64,000 nt of DNA from assembly GCF_030563405.1 (NCBI RefSeq), contig NZ_CP130748.1:558001-622000 (forward strand), read 5' to 3'. Positions within the stretch are counted from its first letter, which is position 1. Each line of letters starts with the position of its first letter. A program made the translations under genes and the position numbers. This document shows positions 1 to 7,318 of the stretch, piece by piece. This stretch comes from Vibrio sp. SNU_ST1. GTDB taxonomy: Bacteria > Pseudomonadota > Gammaproteobacteria > Enterobacterales > Vibrionaceae. The notes below the pieces were generated by a model that was not told the DNA's origin, made no database searches, and saw only the letters and a list, made by a program, of their open reading frames with translations.

Positions 1-1
1 A

Positions 2-643
2 GGTAATCTACCAAGTGATTGTATTCTTTGTGATTTGACGTCGATAAAATCAAAGCCTCTACAAGCTATGTTAGACATGCACCAAGGCCCTGTGGTTGGA
101 TTACACCCAATGTTTGGTCCTGATGTTCCAAGCCTTGCGAAACAAGTGATTGTTTACAGTGATGGGCGTAGTTCTGAAAGCTATCAATGGTTGCTGAATC
201 AATTTGGTATTTGGGGCGCGAGCCTTTGCCAGATGGATGCTGCGGAACACGATCACGGCATGACTCTGATTCAAGCTCTTCGTCACTTCACCTCTTTTGC
301 TTACGGCTTGCACCTAAGTAAAGAGAACCCGAACATTGATCAGCTTCTGAAGTTAAGCTCGCCAATCTACCGACTTGAGATTGCGATGGTTGGTCGTCTG
401 TTTGCTCAAGACCCGAACTTGTACGGTGATATCATTCTTTCTTCAGATGAGAACATTGAGATGATTCGACGTTTCCATAGCTGTTTCGGCGAAGCTCTAG
501 AGATCTTAGATGGCAAAGATAAAGCTAAGTTTGTGGAGAGCTTTAATCAAGTCAGTGATTGGTTTGGTGGCTATTCACAACAATTCTTGCAAGAGAGCCA
601 AAGTCTTCTAAAACAAGCACATGACTCGATTCATCGTGGTTAA
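2..643 (+). CDS. tyrA: TyrA, bifunctional chorismate mutase/prephenate dehydrogenase (C-terminal part)
   Basis: Converts chorismate to prephenate and then to 4-hydroxyphenylpyruvate in tyrosine synthesis; cytoplasmic. The reading frame is open from the first bases of the window ([12 protein letters not shown] before the first possible internal start at 35), so the gene begins upstream and only about 214 C-terminal residues are seen. Diagnostic prephenate dehydrogenase stretches are GLHPMFGPD, the EHD followed by QALRHF, and SSPIYRLE with [10 protein letters not shown]. The chorismate mutase and NAD-binding parts lie outside the window. A strong hairpin terminator follows the stop. The phenylalanine-branch counterpart pheA lies 10 kb away on the other strand. 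Confidence 0.97.
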   Translation, partial: GNLPSDCILCDLTSIKSKPLQAMLDMHQGPVVGLHPMFGPDVPSLAKQVIVYSDGRSSESYQWLLNQFGIWGASLCQMDAAEHDHGMTLIQALRHFTSFAYGLHLSKENPNIDQLLKLSSPIYRLEIAMVGRLFAQDPNLYGDIILSSDENIEMIRRFHSCFGEALEILDGKDKAKFVESFNQVSDWFGGYSQQFLQESQSLLKQAHDSIHRG

Positions 644-660
644 TACGATTTAGAACCATA

Positions 661-690
661 AAAAAGAGCGACCATCAGGTCGCTCTTTTT
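661..690 (+). terminator. Rho-independent terminator after tyrA
   Basis: A 13-bp perfect stem (arms 661-673 and 678-690, core GAGCGACC/GGTCGCTC) with an ATCA loop, ending in a T run. It begins 18 bases after the tyrA stop. The A run on the left arm could also let it act on the opposite strand. Confidence 0.9.
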
Positions 691-716
691 GTTTGTGCTC
701 AAAGCTATGAAAGCAT

Positions 717-735
717 TTGGTCTACTGTAGGCTAA
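717..735. repeat. Short palindromic repeat, copy 1
   Basis: TTGGTCTACTGTAGGCTAA differs at two positions from the perfect palindrome at 9938-9956. Both differences leave G-U wobble pairs possible in RNA, so a 9-bp stem would be kept. It lies just past the tyrA terminator. Function unknown. Confidence 0.55.
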
Positions 736-773
736 AAGCAATTAGATCATCATAGGCCAAATCAAAGTCTCCC

Positions 774-808
774 AATAACTAATAACGAATAACTAATAAC
801 TAATAACT
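774..808. repeat. Five tandem copies of a 7-bp unit (AATAACT)
   Basis: Four exact copies of AATAACT and one with G at the last position (781-787), end to end. The last copy runs into the stop codon of the M23 peptidase gene on the minus strand. A 7-bp unit is not a multiple of three, so copy changes that reach the coding end could alter the C-terminus. Confidence 0.9.
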
Positions 809-1817
809 AGTTAGTCGTGATAGGTTTCTTACTATCTTCACTGGATACAGTGTCTATGGTCGAGCTAATATAAGGCACGTTGGTCAGGTTGATCTGCAAG
901 CGAACTACATTCGCAATTAGTTGAACTAGCGGACCCCACTTTACCTTTTTCTCTTTCTCGAACACGTAGTTGAAGTTCTCAGGTGTCCAATCCATCAAGT
1001 ATTGAGGGTTCAATGAACGACCAAGGAAGCGTACTTCATAATGCAAGTGTGGGCCGGTTGAGTTACCCGAGTTACCACAGCTCGCAATCACATCGCCTTT
1101 ACTCACAAATTGACCGCTACGTACTTTGAACTTCTGTAGGTGCGCATAAGAGCTCATGAAACCGAACGAGTGACGCATAGTTATAAAGTTACCGAAGCCT
1201 TTCTTACTTGGACGCACGGTTTCAATTACGCCATCTGCTGGCGCTACTATATCTTCACCACGCTTACACGTTAGGTCGATACCAGTATGAACGTGGCGTT
1301 TACCTGTTATAGGGTTAGAGCGACGACCATAAGAGGATGATATGCGTTGATAAGCCATAGGGCTGTCATTTGGAATCAAACGAAACATTGTGGCTCTGAC
1401 TGCCGAATCTACTGCAGCTGCATCAATTCGGTCTTCTAAAGAGATGTCATCAGTAAGCGGCTCTTCATCGGTCAGGCCAAGCACTGATTCCACATCAAAT
1501 ACACGCTTACCAAGTAACTGAATAGTGCCTTCTTTCTCGGTTAATGCTTGAGACAGTGAGTGATTGGTTTCTACCTGCTCAGCGTAAAGAAAGTCGGTTT
1601 GTTCTTTTTCAACAATCAGTGTTTCAATCAATTGTTGTGCATCATCGGCTTGTAGGGCGAGTTCTTGTTTGCCTTCAAAGTGCATGTATGCAGCTACGCC
1701 AATCAATAGAGGCACTGAAAAAATTGCGGTAGTACATAGTAGTACGGCTTTTCGACCGAAATAAAACGTCTGATCCCCTTGGGTTAAGGGGATTGTAATG
1801 GAAACTTTTTTAGACAT
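807..1817 (-). CDS. M23-family (LytM) murein endopeptidase, membrane anchored
   Basis: A 336-residue predicted zinc endopeptidase that would cut peptide cross-links in peptidoglycan. Residues 24-45 form one membrane segment, followed by a heptad-rich, probably coiled-coil periplasmic stretch (about 50-110). The LytM domain covers about 155-275. The metal-site residues are intact: H177 and D181 in HTGID, H226 in SYAHL, and H257/H259 in PHLHYEV. It resembles the Vibrio Shy endopeptidases in domain type, but I cannot assign it to one of them. Its 3' end overlaps a 7-bp tandem repeat, and a PilZ gene lies upstream on the same strand. Confidence 0.9.
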   Translation of the reverse strand: MSKKVSITIPLTQGDQTFYFGRKAVLLCTTAIFSVPLLIGVAAYMHFEGKQELALQADDAQQLIETLIVEKEQTDFLYAEQVETNHSLSQALTEKEGTIQLLGKRVFDVESVLGLTDEEPLTDDISLEDRIDAAAVDSAVRATMFRLIPNDSPMAYQRISSSYGRRSNPITGKRHVHTGIDLTCKRGEDIVAPADGVIETVRPSKKGFGNFITMRHSFGFMSSYAHLQKFKVRSGQFVSKGDVIASCGNSGNSTGPHLHYEVRFLGRSLNPQYLMDWTPENFNYVFEKEKKVKWGPLVQLIANVVRLQINLTNVPYISSTIDTVSSEDSKKPITTN

Positions 1818-1866
1818 GGTTCTGTATTAACTAAATGCTTCTAATAGAAAAAGGGGAATGGAGACA

Positions 1867-2235
1867 TCACTCATTACCTAAATCGGTAAGGTGTTCAATC
1901 TCTCTATAAAGCAGTTCATCGTCGCCGACGTTAAGTTCCACAAGGCGCTTAAGGTGGCTGATACTATCAATATCTAAATGCTCTATACGTAAACGCATTG
2001 AGGTATTGATGGTCGAGACTATCGTTGCTTCTAACTGAATATTGATATCACTGTTTTCGAGCTTAAAGCTGACTTGAACAGGAATATCAGATCTGAGTTG
2101 CTGACATTTATCACATTGAATGAGTAAACCATGAAGAGATAGGTCTTGCACTGAGCCTGATACATTTACTTGTCCTTGTGAAATCTCAGTCGGAACTTGA
2201 TAAATAACTCGTGAAAATTTACGTCTTTCAAGCAT
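1867..2235 (-). CDS. PilZ domain protein (PlzA-like)
   Basis: A 122-residue probable c-di-GMP receptor. The N-terminus carries the RxxxR motif (RRKFSR, residues 4-9) and then DLSLHG, the DxSxxG half of the binding site, so ligand binding looks possible. I chose the ATG at 2235, which has a GAGAG ribosome site. A longer TTG-started frame would begin inside the ettA terminator hairpin and is unlikely. By position next to tyrA and ettA it matches what I recall as V. cholerae plzA (VC0697). An MbaA-like c-di-GMP enzyme lies 5 kb away. Confidence 0.85.
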   Translation of the reverse strand: MLERRKFSRVIYQVPTEISQGQVNVSGSVQDLSLHGLLIQCDKCQQLRSDIPVQVSFKLENSDINIQLEATIVSTINTSMRLRIEHLDIDSISHLKRLVELNVGDDELLYREIEHLTDLGNE

Positions 2236-2281
2236 AGGTAATCTCTCTATATCAATAGGTAAATAGTAAGCTAGATATATC

Positions 2282-2306
2282 AAAGGCCGCTATTATCGCG
2301 GCCTTT
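2282..2306 (-). terminator. Terminator after ettA
   Basis: Perfect 9-bp stem AAAGGCCGC/GCGGCCTTT with a 7-base loop, 20 bases past the ettA stop. It sits between ettA and the PilZ gene on the same strand. Confidence 0.8.
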
Positions 2307-2325
2307 GTTCAAAATACAAGCTTAT

Positions 2326-3993
2326 TTACTTTGCAATACGTTTGTATTTGATGCGGTGAGGCTCTGCCGCTTGTGCACCTAGAGTCTTTTTCAGCCACTC
2401 TGTATATTCAGTATAGTTACCTTCGTAGAAGTTAACTTGACCTTCATCGCGGTAGTCTAAGATATGGGTCGCAATACGGTCAAGGAACCAACGGTCATGC
2501 GAGATAACCATTGCACAGCCAGGGAACTCAAGTAGTGCTTCTTCAAGAGCTCGTAGTGTCTCAACATCAAGGTCATTGGTTGGTTCATCGAGTAGCAGTA
2601 CGTTACCGCCCGCTTTTAGCAGTTTCGCTAGGTGAACACGGTTGCGTTCACCACCTGAAAGCTGACCGATGATCTTCTGTTGGTCGTTGCCTTTGAAGTT
2701 GAAACGAGAGCAGTATGCACGAGCAGGAATTTCGAAGTTGTTGATCTTAATGATATCAGCGCCTTCGGAAATCTCTTGGAATACTGTTTTTGTATCGTCC
2801 ATGCTGTCACGGAACTGATCAACAGAAGCAAGCTTAACCGTTTCACCAAGTTCAACTGTGCCTGAATCTGGCTGTTCTGCGCCACTTAGCATCTTGAATA
2901 GTGTTGATTTACCCGCACCATTGGCACCAACGATACCGACGATAGCGCCTTTAGGCATGCTGAATGATAGATCATCGATAAGAACGCGATCTCCAAATGA
3001 CTTCGTTAGGTTCTTAACTTCAAGTACCTTGTCACCTAAACGTTCACCTGGTGGGATGAACAATTCGTTGGTTTCGTTACGTTTCTGGTATTGGCCAGTC
3101 GTCATTTCTTCAAAACGAGCCATACGAGCTTTAGACTTAGCTTGACGACCTTTAGGGTTTTGACGAACCCATTCAAGCTCTTTCTCAATCGTTTTTTGAC
3201 GTGCGCTTTCGCCTGCTTTCTCTTGCTTCAAACGCTCATCTTTCTGTTCTAGCCAAGATGTGTAGTTACCTTCCCATGGGATACCTTCACCACGGTCAAG
3301 TTCTAGAATCCAACCTGCAGCGTTGTCTAGGAAGTAACGGTCGTGGGTAATCGCCACAACAGTACCGCTGTAGTCAACAAGGAAGTGCTCAAGCCAAGCA
3401 ACTGATTCTGCATCCAAGTGGTTGGTTGGTTCATCAAGAAGCAGCATGTCTGGCTTCTCAAGAAGTAGACGACAGATAGCAACACGACGACGTTCACCAC
3501 CTGATAGGAATTCGATTTTCGCATCCCACTCAGGAAGACGAAGTGCATCTGCAGCTCGCTCTAGAGCTGTTTCTAGGTTATGACCATCTTTTGCTTGGAT
3601 CAGAGCTTCAAGCTCACCTTGCTCTTTCGCTAATGCATCGAAATCTGCATCAGGTTCTGCGTAAGCGGCATATACTGCGTCGATGCGCTTAAGTGCGTCA
3701 GCAACATCTGAAACCGCTTCTTCTACGATTTCACGAACGGTTTTTGATTCGTCTAGTACAGGTTCTTGAGGTAGGTAACCTACTTTAAGACCTTGTTGTG
3801 CACGTGCTTCACCATCAATATCAGTATCAATACCAGCCATGATACGTAGTAGGGTAGATTTACCTGAACCATTTAGACCCAAAACACCGATTTTAGCGCC
3901 AGGAAAAAAGCTAAGAGAAATGTCTTTAAGAATTTGACGCTTAGGTGGAACAGTTTTGCTCACCCGAGACATGGTATATACGTATTCAGCCAT
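2326..3993 (-). CDS. ettA: EttA, energy-dependent translational throttle (ABC-F ATPase)
   Basis: ABC-F protein that binds the ribosomal E site and gates entry into elongation according to ATP/ADP level; cytoplasmic, no membrane segments. At 555 residues it matches the usual EttA length. Two ABC cassettes are complete: Walker A GLNGSGKS near residue 40 and GANGAGKS near 358, signatures LSGGERRR and LSGGERNR, and Walker B LLLDEPTN twice. The charged linker between cassettes (about 245-320) is the P-site tRNA interaction arm region. The start MAEYVYTMSRVSK is typical of the family. Confidence 0.97.
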   Translation of the reverse strand: MAEYVYTMSRVSKTVPPKRQILKDISLSFFPGAKIGVLGLNGSGKSTLLRIMAGIDTDIDGEARAQQGLKVGYLPQEPVLDESKTVREIVEEAVSDVADALKRIDAVYAAYAEPDADFDALAKEQGELEALIQAKDGHNLETALERAADALRLPEWDAKIEFLSGGERRRVAICRLLLEKPDMLLLDEPTNHLDAESVAWLEHFLVDYSGTVVAITHDRYFLDNAAGWILELDRGEGIPWEGNYTSWLEQKDERLKQEKAGESARQKTIEKELEWVRQNPKGRQAKSKARMARFEEMTTGQYQKRNETNELFIPPGERLGDKVLEVKNLTKSFGDRVLIDDLSFSMPKGAIVGIVGANGAGKSTLFKMLSGAEQPDSGTVELGETVKLASVDQFRDSMDDTKTVFQEISEGADIIKINNFEIPARAYCSRFNFKGNDQQKIIGQLSGGERNRVHLAKLLKAGGNVLLLDEPTNDLDVETLRALEEALLEFPGCAMVISHDRWFLDRIATHILDYRDEGQVNFYEGNYTEYTEWLKKTLGAQAAEPHRIKYKRIAK

Positions 3994-4256
3994 TGCCGAT
4001 CGATCCTAATTATTGTTCAAAATTGTTTGCTATTTTATACCAATATCCTCAAAGATGTTACTCCTAGGACAGAAAAGCCATTCTTGAACTAATCCTCACC
4101 TATTATTGTCACAGTAGTCATTAAAAATAGCTTTAATAAGCTTTCGAGGCGATGTGTTAAATATTAACAATATTTACACTCAAATCCTTTACATTTGATG
4201 TGATGTCGGGCGTAAATAGACTTCACGTATTCATACACGCACTAAGGAAAGAGCGA

Positions 4257-6206
4257 ATGTTTTTCCGCATTGGTAATACGAAAATTGCTGTCGCTGCATC
4301 GGCAATTTTGTTTTCATTTTCACAGGCTCCGATGGCTATGGCCAGCAATGCTTCCGAGCTTGAAATGCAGCGTGATGTTTATGACAGAGCGCAAGAGGTT
4401 TTAGACAACCGTGATCTAAAAGCTTATTCAGCGCTACGTAACAAAATTCAAACATACCCGTTAACACCTTACACTGACTATCGCGCCTTTTTATTGGGCT
4501 TAGGTGATCGAACGCCAAGCGAGGTGGATGCTTTTATTGAAGAGAACAAAGCACTGCCGTTTTCCAATCGTATACGAGCGCCTTATTTGGATTTATTGGC
4601 GGCTCAAAAACAGTGGAAGACGATCCTTAAGTTTCAAACCAAAGAGCCTGTTGGTGAAAAATACCAATGTATCTATTACCGCGCTAATTATGAACAAGGT
4701 AATCAAGAGCTCGCATTTAAAGGGGCGAAACAGCTGTGGTTAAGTGGCGAAGGGATTGATGATAGTTGTGATCCACTTTTTGAACGTTGGGATGAAGCGG
4801 GTTTAAGAACGGATGAACTGATTCTAGAAAGGATGCTTTTAGCGTTTGATAGCCGAAATGGTAAGTTGATGAGTTACCTAGTGAAGCAATTAGATCATGA
4901 TGGGTCAATTGCTCAAGCGAACCAGATGAAGGCGTTATACAACAAACCTGAAAATGTGCATGCGTTTGCTAAGAAAAATCCTGCTAATGAGTTTTACCAA
5001 GCTCAAACGGAATTTGGTTTCAAGAAGTTAGCAAGGAAGTCAGCAAGCAGTGCTCAAGAGGTGTTTGATGGTGTCATCAAGGCTCAGAAATTCTCGAAAG
5101 AGAAATCTCAAGATCTCGCGGATTATTTAGCGTTTCGCTTGATCAATTCTGATTCTGAAGAGTTGATGGCGTGGCGAGACAAAATGTTGGCAAGTTCATC
5201 AAAGCAAGTGTTGCTTGAGCGACGTGCTCGTTTGGCTATTCAGCACGCCGATTGGACGGGTTTGAAAGAGTGGATTGCGCGCTTAGATGGCAAACATCAA
5301 GCTTCACTGCGTTGGCAGTATTGGTTAGGTAGAGCTGAAATTGCTACGGGTGACAGCGTTAGTGGTAACAAACGATTATCAGATATTTTAGGCCAGCGTA
5401 ATTTCTACAGTGTGGCAGCTGCTAAGCAATTAGGTAAACCAGTTCATTACCCGACTTCAACACTCAAATACAACGCGGAAACAGTGAAACCATTCGATAC
5501 ATCTTTGGTTCGTATTGGCGAGTTGATTGAGCGAGATAAAATTGCGGCAGCAAAGAGCGAATGGCGCTGGTTGTTGACTAACGCAGACAACGATCAAAAA
5601 GCGATGCTTGCCGCTCATGCAGCGACACAGCGTTGGAATCACTTAACGGTAACGGCGAGTATTTCGGCGAAAATGTGGGGTAACATTGCATTACGCTTCC
5701 CGGTTGCCCATAAGTGGTGGTTTAACTTTTATGCTGAAAAGCATGATATTGACCCAATCACCTTGATGTCTTTAGCGAGACAAGAGAGTGCAATGGATTC
5801 TGAGGCTCGTTCTCCTGTTGGCGCACGCGGTATCATGCAAATTATGCCGAAGACAGCTCAGTATACGGCTAAAAAACATAATATTAAGTATCAGGGTAGC
5901 GATGAGCTTTATGATGTAGGTAAGAACATTGAGATAGGCAGTCATTATTTAGATGGCTTACTCGCTCAATATGATGATAACCGTATCTTTGCATTTGCCG
6001 CGTATAATGCAGGCCCTAGTCGTGTGAAACAGTGGCGATCACGCAGCGATGAAAAGCTCGATGCATTTGCTTTTATTGAAATGATCCCATTTAAAGAGAC
6101 TCGTGGTTACGTACAGAATATCTTGATGTTTGAGACCTACTATCGAGATATCCTGGGTGAGAAAGGGACGTTCTTAGCGCCGCATGAGGCAAAAACGAAA
6201 TACTAA
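4257..6206 (+). CDS. slt: Slt, soluble lytic murein transglycosylase
   Basis: Periplasmic enzyme that cleaves glycan strands of peptidoglycan to 1,6-anhydro-muropeptides. I chose the ATG at 4257 (649 residues) because AAGGA lies 8 bases upstream and a clean signal peptide follows (hydrophobic core AVAASAILFSF, cleavage near AMA-SN); a GTG frame open from 4200 adds 19 residues before it. The long alpha-helical superhelix fills about 30-440, and the catalytic SLT domain is at about 480-630, with the catalytic Glu in LARQESAMDS, then GARGIMQIMP and AAYNAGPSRV. trpR follows on the same strand, as in E. coli. Confidence 0.95.
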   Translation: MFFRIGNTKIAVAASAILFSFSQAPMAMASNASELEMQRDVYDRAQEVLDNRDLKAYSALRNKIQTYPLTPYTDYRAFLLGLGDRTPSEVDAFIEENKALPFSNRIRAPYLDLLAAQKQWKTILKFQTKEPVGEKYQCIYYRANYEQGNQELAFKGAKQLWLSGEGIDDSCDPLFERWDEAGLRTDELILERMLLAFDSRNGKLMSYLVKQLDHDGSIAQANQMKALYNKPENVHAFAKKNPANEFYQAQTEFGFKKLARKSASSAQEVFDGVIKAQKFSKEKSQDLADYLAFRLINSDSEELMAWRDKMLASSSKQVLLERRARLAIQHADWTGLKEWIARLDGKHQASLRWQYWLGRAEIATGDSVSGNKRLSDILGQRNFYSVAAAKQLGKPVHYPTSTLKYNAETVKPFDTSLVRIGELIERDKIAAAKSEWRWLLTNADNDQKAMLAAHAATQRWNHLTVTASISAKMWGNIALRFPVAHKWWFNFYAEKHDIDPITLMSLARQESAMDSEARSPVGARGIMQIMPKTAQYTAKKHNIKYQGSDELYDVGKNIEIGSHYLDGLLAQYDDNRIFAFAAYNAGPSRVKQWRSRSDEKLDAFAFIEMIPFKETRGYVQNILMFETYYRDILGEKGTFLAPHEAKTKY

Positions 6207-6240
6207 GCTTTCGGTATTTTTCTCCGAGCTGAGTAATATT

Positions 6241-6282
6241 AAAGGCAGTGAGTGCGAACCATTTCCACTTACTGCCTTTTTA
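6241..6282 (+). terminator. Hairpin terminator between slt and trpR
   Basis: A 14-bp stem with one G-T pair (arms 6241-6254 and 6266-6279) followed by T residues. trpR therefore probably has its own promoter in the next 95 bases. Confidence 0.75.
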
Positions 6283-6376
6283 CATTGGATCACATCAAGT
6301 GTTTCGGTATAAAGTGTGAAACGATTTCAATCGTTAGTGACTACTTAAGGTCAGAATTTAAAGTAAGTGTAGATAT

Positions 6377-6670
6377 ATGGCATCACAACCTGAATACGAT
6401 AATTGGCAACAACTGATGGATTTGGTCAAAACAGCAGCTGAGAAAGATCAGCATGAGCTATTGTTGACTATGATGATGTCATCAGATGAACGAGATGCCT
6501 TGGTTTCTCGAATTAACATTATTTGTGAACTGATGAAAGGCGAGATGTCTCAACGACAAGTAAGCCAAATGCTCGGCGTGGGTGTCGCGACGATTACCAG
6601 AGGCTCTAATGAATTGAAGGCTAAATCTGAATCAGAGAAGGCCATTATTGCAGAACTATTGCTTAAATAA
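6377..6670 (+). CDS. trpR: TrpR, tryptophan repressor
   Basis: A 97-residue homodimeric repressor that binds trp-regulon operators when loaded with L-tryptophan. The helix-turn-helix is visible (SQRQVSQMLGVGVATITRGS, about 59-78), preceded by the family motif SSDERDALVSRINI. Length is close to the E. coli protein (108). I looked for a classical CTAGTTAACTAG-type operator upstream to support autoregulation and did not find a clear one. It converges with yjjX over a shared terminator. Confidence 0.96.
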   Translation: MASQPEYDNWQQLMDLVKTAAEKDQHELLLTMMMSSDERDALVSRINIICELMKGEMSQRQVSQMLGVGVATITRGSNELKAKSESEKAIIAELLLK

Positions 6671-6731
6671 GCATTGATTTAAGTGAGAACAAACTTAAGT
6701 TCTTACTGAGTTATGTGATTACGAATTCGAT

Positions 6732-6760
6732 AAAAACGCTAACTGAATGTTAGCGTTTTT
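6732..6760. terminator. Bidirectional terminator between trpR and yjjX
   Basis: A 12-bp perfect stem (AAAAACGCTAAC / GTTAGCGTTTTT) with a TGAAT loop, T-rich on both strands, placed between two converging genes. Confidence 0.88.
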
Positions 6761-6796
6761 TGTTTCTGAAGATTGTTCTCAGAGTCTTTCGAAGTT

Positions 6797-7318
6797 CTAG
6801 ATAGGAAAGTGCTCAGGATTCACAAATGGGATCAGTGCTAAAATTAAAGCCTGATGATAGACCGAACTGCGCGACAGTTGGTTATGTGTCAGTAGGCCAA
6901 TCGCACCGCCTTTTTGTTTGATATTATCGGTGCCAAACACATCATCCATAACATCCCCTAGCTCGTTCGCATGTTCTAACTTTTCAAGCACTGCAGGTGG
7001 CAGCATCAGACTTGCTGAACGTGATTCTCCGCGCTGACCGTTTGCTTCAATCACCATCCATGCAAAGGTCACAGTGCCTTCTATTCCAGCTTCTAGACCG
7101 ACATAGAAATCCGAATCTGACTGTGCTTGAATGGCGTTGTGCACTCGGTTTACCGCACCTTGATAGGTTTCTTCATTACTCATGGGTTGATCGGCAACGC
7201 CACTAGGGACGCTGATGCCTTTGAAATCAAACTTAGTATCAGGAAAAGCCGATAAGAATGCACTTTTCACGGCGTTAATTTTAGCTGGGTTCAGCGATGC
7301 AATGATTACAGATTTCAT
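6797..7318 (-). CDS. yjjX: YjjX, inosine/xanthosine triphosphatase
   Basis: House-cleaning phosphatase that hydrolyses ITP and XTP, keeping deaminated purines out of nucleic acids. I chose the ATG at 7318 (173 residues; E. coli about 170), giving MKSVIIASLNPAKINAV, the normal N-terminus with the SxNPxK substrate motif. VGLEAGIEG and the basic-acidic active-site region follow. The first 38 bases overlap the 3' end of the upstream GGDEF-EAL gene in another frame, suggesting translational coupling. Confidence 0.93.
   Translation of the reverse strand: MKSVIIASLNPAKINAVKSAFLSAFPDTKFDFKGISVPSGVADQPMSNEETYQGAVNRVHNAIQAQSDSDFYVGLEAGIEGTVTFAWMVIEANGQRGESRSASLMLPPAVLEKLEHANELGDVMDDVFGTDNIKQKGGAIGLLTHNQLSRSSVYHQALILALIPFVNPEHFPI

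Noticed and set aside
1867..2283. Longer PilZ protein from a TTG at 2283
   Set aside because: The extra 16 codons begin inside the ettA terminator hairpin. The ATG at 2235 has a ribosome site and gives the standard PilZ start.
6300..6376. Trp operator before trpR
   Set aside because: Only a weak TTAGTGACTA palindrome, with no CTAGTTAACTAG-like core, so autoregulation cannot be claimed.
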